A stretch of DNA of 64,000 bases from Streptomyces bungoensis (lineage in GTDB: Bacteria; Actinomycetota; Actinomycetes; Streptomycetales; Streptomycetaceae), in NCBI RefSeq assembly GCF_001514215.1, contig NZ_KQ948863.1, positions 18,760 to 82,759 of the forward strand, in the 5' to 3' direction. The notes below the pieces were generated by a model. That model had not been told where the DNA came from. It ran no database searches and saw nothing but the letters and a program-made list of their open reading frames with translations. Each line of letters begins with the position of its first letter. Within the stretch, counting starts at the first letter, position 1. This document shows positions 60,567 to 64,000 of the stretch, piece after piece. Position numbers and translations under genes: made by a program.

Positions 60567-61781
60567 ATGAACACCTTCCACGTCGACTCCGAGGTCGGCC
60601 CGCTGCGCCAGGTGATCCTGCACCGTCCCGGCCTCGAACTGTCCCGCCTCACCCCGCGCAACGTCGACGCGCTGCTCTTCGACGACATCCTGTGGGCCAA
60701 GCGCGCCCGCGAGGAGCACGACGCCTTCGCCCAGGTCCTGCGCGACCACGGCGTCCGCGTCCACTACTTCGCCGACCTGCTGGCGCAGGCACTGGAGGTC
60801 CCGCAGGCGCGCGAGTGGCTGCTGGACCGGGTCGTCACCCCCGGCAGCGTGGGCCCCGCCCTCACCGACCCGGTGCGCGAGCTGTGCCGCGACCTGGACG
60901 GCGAGACACTCGCCGGCTACCTGATCGGCGGCCTCCTCAAGAGCGACCTGCCGCTCGCGGCCCCGCACAGCCTGGTCTGGGGCGCGCTCGGCGCCGACGA
61001 CTTCGCCCTCGCCCCGCTGCCCAACCACCTCTTCCCCCGCGACAACTCCTGCTGGATGTACGACCGCTTGTCCGTCAACCCGATGGCCAAGCCCGCCCGC
61101 CGCCGCGAGAGCCTGCACGCCGAGGCCATCTACCGCTTCCACCCGATGTTCGCCGGCACCGCACCCGCACCGCTGCTCGACGGCCCCGTCGGCACACTCG
61201 AGGGCGGAGACGTCCACGTCCTCGGCAACGGCACCGTCATGGTCGGCATGGGGGAGCGGACCACCGCCCAGGCCGTGGAGAACCTGGCCGCCCGGCTCTT
61301 CGCGACCGGTACCGCGACCAGGCTGATCGCCGTCCAACTGCCCGCGGCCCGTGCCTACATGCACCTGGACACCGTGCTGACCATGGTCGACCGCGACGCG
61401 TTCGTCATCTACCCCGGTCTCGCGGACTCCCTGCGCTCGTGGACGCTGCGGCCGAGCACCGAGCACGAGACCGGGTTCGACGTCACCGCGAACTCCGACC
61501 TCGCCACCGCGCTCGCCGAGGCCCTGGACCTGGACAAGGTCCGGATGCTGTCGGCACCCCAGGACATCCGCAACGCCGAGCGGGAGCAGTGGGACGACGG
61601 AAGCAACTTCCTCGCCGTCGCGCCCGGCGTCGTCGTCGGCTACGAACGCAACGTCACCACCAACACCTACCTGCGCAAGCAGGGCATCGAGATCGTCACC
61701 ATCGCCGGCGCCGAACTCGGCCGCGGACGCGGCGGACCCCGCTGCATGAGCTGCCCCGTCGAACGCGACCCGGCCGCCTGA
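60567..61781 (+). CDS. arcA: Arginine deiminase
   Basis: 404 aa from the ATG at 60567 (a GTG directly before it is also possible); AAGGA lies eight bases upstream. Converts L-arginine to citrulline and ammonia. The family features are present: HVDSEVGPLRQVILHRPG at the start, FPRDNS, the EGGD motif near residue 215, HLDTVLTM (catalytic His), and the nucleophile Cys in RCMSCP near the C-terminus. Second gene of the operon, 27 bases after arcD and 18 before arcB. Confidence 0.96.
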   Translation: MNTFHVDSEVGPLRQVILHRPGLELSRLTPRNVDALLFDDILWAKRAREEHDAFAQVLRDHGVRVHYFADLLAQALEVPQAREWLLDRVVTPGSVGPALTDPVRELCRDLDGETLAGYLIGGLLKSDLPLAAPHSLVWGALGADDFALAPLPNHLFPRDNSCWMYDRLSVNPMAKPARRRESLHAEAIYRFHPMFAGTAPAPLLDGPVGTLEGGDVHVLGNGTVMVGMGERTTAQAVENLAARLFATGTATRLIAVQLPAARAYMHLDTVLTMVDRDAFVIYPGLADSLRSWTLRPSTEHETGFDVTANSDLATALAEALDLDKVRMLSAPQDIRNAEREQWDDGSNFLAVAPGVVVGYERNVTTNTYLRKQGIEIVTIAGAELGRGRGGPRCMSCPVERDPAA

Positions 61782-61799
61782 CCCCCGAAGGACACCACC

Positions 61800-62801
61800 A
61801 TGACCGTCGACCTGCGAGGCCGCTCCTACCTGAGCGAACTCGACTTCACCGCCACCGAGATCCACCACCTCCTCGATCTCGCCGCCGACCTGAAGGCGTC
61901 CAAGCACACCGGTACCGAACAGCAGCGGCTGACCGGGAAGCACATCGCCCTGATCTTCGAGAAGACCTCCACCCGCACCCGCTGCGCCTTCGAGGTGGCC
62001 GCCGCCGACCAGGGCGCCCGCACCACCTACCTCGGCCCCGGAGACACCCACGTCGGCCACAAGGAGTCGATCGCCGACACCGCACGCGTCCTCGGCCGCA
62101 TGTTCGACGGCATCGAGTACCGGGGTTCCGGCCAGTCCATCGTCACCGAACTCGCCGCCCACTCCGGCGTCCCCGTCTTCAACGGACTGACCGACACCGC
62201 ACACCCCACCCAGAGCCTGTGCGACATGCTCACCATGCGCGAGCACAGCACCAAGCCCCTGAACGGCATCAGCTACTGCTACCTCGGCGACGCCCGCAAC
62301 AACATGGGCAACTCCCTGCTGTCGATGGGCGCGCTGCTCGGCATGGACGTGCGCATCGCCGCACCCGAGTCGCTGTGGCCCGACCCCGCGCTGGTCGCCG
62401 CATGCCGCGAGGCCGCCGGCCGCAGCGGGGCGAGGCTCACCCTCACCCAGGACGTCGAGACCGCCGTGCGCGGTGCCGACTTCCTGCACACCGACGTGTG
62501 GGTGTCCATGGGCGAGCCGGCCGGCACCTGGCGGGACCGGATCGAGCAGCTCCTGCCGTACCAGGTCAACGACAAGACGCTCGCCCTCACCGGCAATCCG
62601 GACGTGAAGTTCATGCACTGCCTGCCGTCCCTGCACGACCGTCGCACCCGGCTCGGCCAGGAGCTCTTCGGGACGCACGGCCTGAACGGCCTCGAAGTCA
62701 CCGACGACGTCTTCTCGTCGCCCGCCTCGATCGTCTTCGACCAGGCCGAGAACCGGCTGCACACCATCAAGGCCGTGCTCGTCGCCACCCTGGAGGACTG
62801 A
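61800..62801 (+). CDS. arcB: Ornithine carbamoyltransferase, catabolic
   Basis: 333 aa. The carbamoyl-phosphate site EKTSTRTRCAFE, HPTQSLCD and FMHCLPSLHD (ornithine site) are intact. In this operon it should run in the direction citrulline plus phosphate to ornithine plus carbamoyl phosphate. The biosynthetic ArgF would be elsewhere. Three bases separate it from arcC. Confidence 0.95.
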   Translation: MTVDLRGRSYLSELDFTATEIHHLLDLAADLKASKHTGTEQQRLTGKHIALIFEKTSTRTRCAFEVAAADQGARTTYLGPGDTHVGHKESIADTARVLGRMFDGIEYRGSGQSIVTELAAHSGVPVFNGLTDTAHPTQSLCDMLTMREHSTKPLNGISYCYLGDARNNMGNSLLSMGALLGMDVRIAAPESLWPDPALVAACREAAGRSGARLTLTQDVETAVRGADFLHTDVWVSMGEPAGTWRDRIEQLLPYQVNDKTLALTGNPDVKFMHCLPSLHDRRTRLGQELFGTHGLNGLEVTDDVFSSPASIVFDQAENRLHTIKAVLVATLED

Positions 62802-62804
62802 CCC

Positions 62805-63728
62805 ATGCGCATCGTCGTCGCCCTCGGCGGCAACGCCCTGCTGCGGCGCGGGGAACGGCCCGACGCCGCCGTCCAGCAGGCCAACATCGACCGCGTCGCC
62901 ACGGCCCTGGCCCGGCTCGCCCACGAGCACGAACTGGTCGTCACCCACGGCAACGGCCCGCAGATCGGCCTCCTCGCCATGGAGAGCGAGGCCGACCCCG
63001 CGCTCAGCGCCCCGTACCCGCTCGACCTGCTCGGCGCGCAGACCGAGGGCATGATCGGCTCCCTGCTCGCCCGCACCCTGCACGACGCCCTGCCCGGGCA
63101 CCGGATCGCCGCCCTCGTCACGCACACCCTCGTGCGGCCCGACGATCCGGCCTTCGCCCGGCCCACGAAGTTCGTCGGCCAGGTCCACTCCCGTGCCACG
63201 GCCGAGAAACTGGCCCGCGAGCGCGGCTGGCACATCGCCCGCGACACCACCGGCTGGCGCCGCGTCGTACCCTCCCCGGTACCCGAACGGATCCTGGAGA
63301 CGGACACCGTCCACGACCTGCTCAACAGCGGGACCCTGGTGATCTGCGCCGGCGGGGGAGGGGTCCCCGTCACCGCCGATCCCGACACCGGGGCCCTGAC
63401 CGGCGTCGAGGCCGTCGTCGACAAGGACCTCACCGCGGCCCTGCTCGCGGAGGACCTCAAGGCGGACTTCCTGCTCATCCTCACCGACGTCCCCTGCGTG
63501 TACGGGGGTTACGGCACGCCGGACCAGCACCCCCTGCTCGACGCGACCCCGCGCGAGCTGCGGAACGGCGGTTTCCCGGCCGGCTCCATGGGACCCAAGA
63601 CCGAAGCGGCCGCCCGGTTCGTCGAGCGCACCGGCGCCCTGGCCGCGATCGGCGCCCTGGACGCGGCCTACGAGATCGTCCACGGCAGGTCCGGCACGCT
63701 CATCCGGCCGGACCTCGCGGCCGGGTGA
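62805..63728 (+). CDS. arcC: Carbamate kinase
   Basis: 307 aa. MRIVVALGGNALLRRGERP is the carbamate kinase start; VTHGNGPQIGLLAMESEA, CAGGGGVPV and the VDKDLTAALLAEDLKAD block complete the active site. Transfers phosphate from carbamoyl phosphate to ADP, giving ATP, ammonia and CO2, the energy-yielding step of the deiminase pathway. Last gene of the operon; the following 270 bp to the window end show no gene or hairpin I can support. Confidence 0.95.
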   Translation: MRIVVALGGNALLRRGERPDAAVQQANIDRVATALARLAHEHELVVTHGNGPQIGLLAMESEADPALSAPYPLDLLGAQTEGMIGSLLARTLHDALPGHRIAALVTHTLVRPDDPAFARPTKFVGQVHSRATAEKLARERGWHIARDTTGWRRVVPSPVPERILETDTVHDLLNSGTLVICAGGGGVPVTADPDTGALTGVEAVVDKDLTAALLAEDLKADFLLILTDVPCVYGGYGTPDQHPLLDATPRELRNGGFPAGSMGPKTEAAARFVERTGALAAIGALDAAYEIVHGRSGTLIRPDLAAG

Positions 63729-64000
63729 CGAGGTCCGCCCACCAGCAGCCCCCACGGGACGCCGGGGCGATCCACACCGGCCAAGCGGCCGACGGCGAGC
63801 GGGAGTTCACGTCGGCGGAACCCGGTCAGGCCGGTCACCCGGACCGAACGGACCGCAACCCGCGGCCCAACGGGTCCCGCACGCAGGGACGTTCAGCCCC
63901 AGGGCCGAAGACCTTCGGCATCCGGCGTCAGGCCGGACAGCGGACGAGAGTGGAACACGTCGAGAAGACGACGGACCACACATCCCCGAAGGGATCACGA

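Noticed and set aside
60564..63728. The arginine deiminase genes as suppliers of a cationic NRPS building block
   Set aside because: They form a complete catabolic arcDABC operon nearly 29 kb from the NRPS genes, with no sign of shared regulation.
59193..63755. 1,520-aa open frame on the minus strand opposite the arc genes
   Set aside because: Same shadow effect; the plus strand encodes four complete well-known enzymes.

Overview
The window is high-GC actinobacterial DNA, most likely from a Streptomyces or close relative. The reasons are very strong G/C at third codon positions (which creates long antisense shadow ORFs), frequent GTG starts, an MbtH partner for an NRPS, leaderless-looking starts, and secreted or lipoprotein genes of streptomycete type.

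Layout. (1) 1-32.3 kb is part of a nonribosomal peptide synthetase cluster. It holds the 3' part of one NRPS (three modules visible, the first cut by the window edge), a complete five-module NRPS of 6,659 aa, an MbtH-like protein, a candidate terminator and a GNAT acetyltransferase. The eight visible modules read C*-A-T-E / C-A-T-E / C-A-T // C-A-T-E / C-A-T / C-A-T-E / C-A-T / C-A-T-E. The binding-pocket residues I aligned by eye indicate: module 1 Val/Ile-like, 2 unassigned, 3 hydrophobic, 4 cationic, 5 Thr, 6 cationic, 7 Val, 8 same type as 3. Placement of epimerase domains and C-domain subtypes agree on the stereochemistry D-D-L-D-L-D-L-D. The last module ends in an epimerase with no thioesterase, which is the layout expected for release by a trans-acting PBP-type thioesterase.

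(2) 33-39.3 kb is a housekeeping/hypothetical stretch: CbiZ-like amidohydrolase, a small acidic protein, a leaderless P-loop kinase, a DHFR-family reductase, a secreted metallophosphoesterase, a SWIM zinc-finger protein, and a serine-tRNA-like gene with an irregular anticodon arm.

(3) 39.3-45 kb has a membrane beta-helix-like protein, a two-gene operon (small HTH protein plus Clp N-domain protein) preceded by three 18-bp palindromes that sit on its promoter, a large protein I do not recognise, and a PhoD phosphatase.

(4) 45-54.2 kb is a decayed accessory region: a qcrB fragment, an L,D-transpeptidase, the remains of a propane/alcohol-oxidation type operon (truncated amidohydrolase, DUF59, Zn-alcohol dehydrogenase, ABM monooxygenase), a PucR-like regulator with two HTH segments, two secreted proteins, and transposase fragments.

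(5) 54.2-58.9 kb holds pnuC-nadR (NAD salvage), a winged-helix HTH_42 protein, a dienelactone-hydrolase remnant, a 50-aa conserved-looking protein and a frameshifted fatty-acid desaturase.

(6) 58.9-63.7 kb is a complete arginine deiminase operon, arcD-arcA-arcB-arcC, with two DosR/OsdR-like boxes upstream. It would import arginine, export ornithine and make ATP from carbamoyl phosphate, which suits oxygen limitation. The last 270 bp show nothing I can call.
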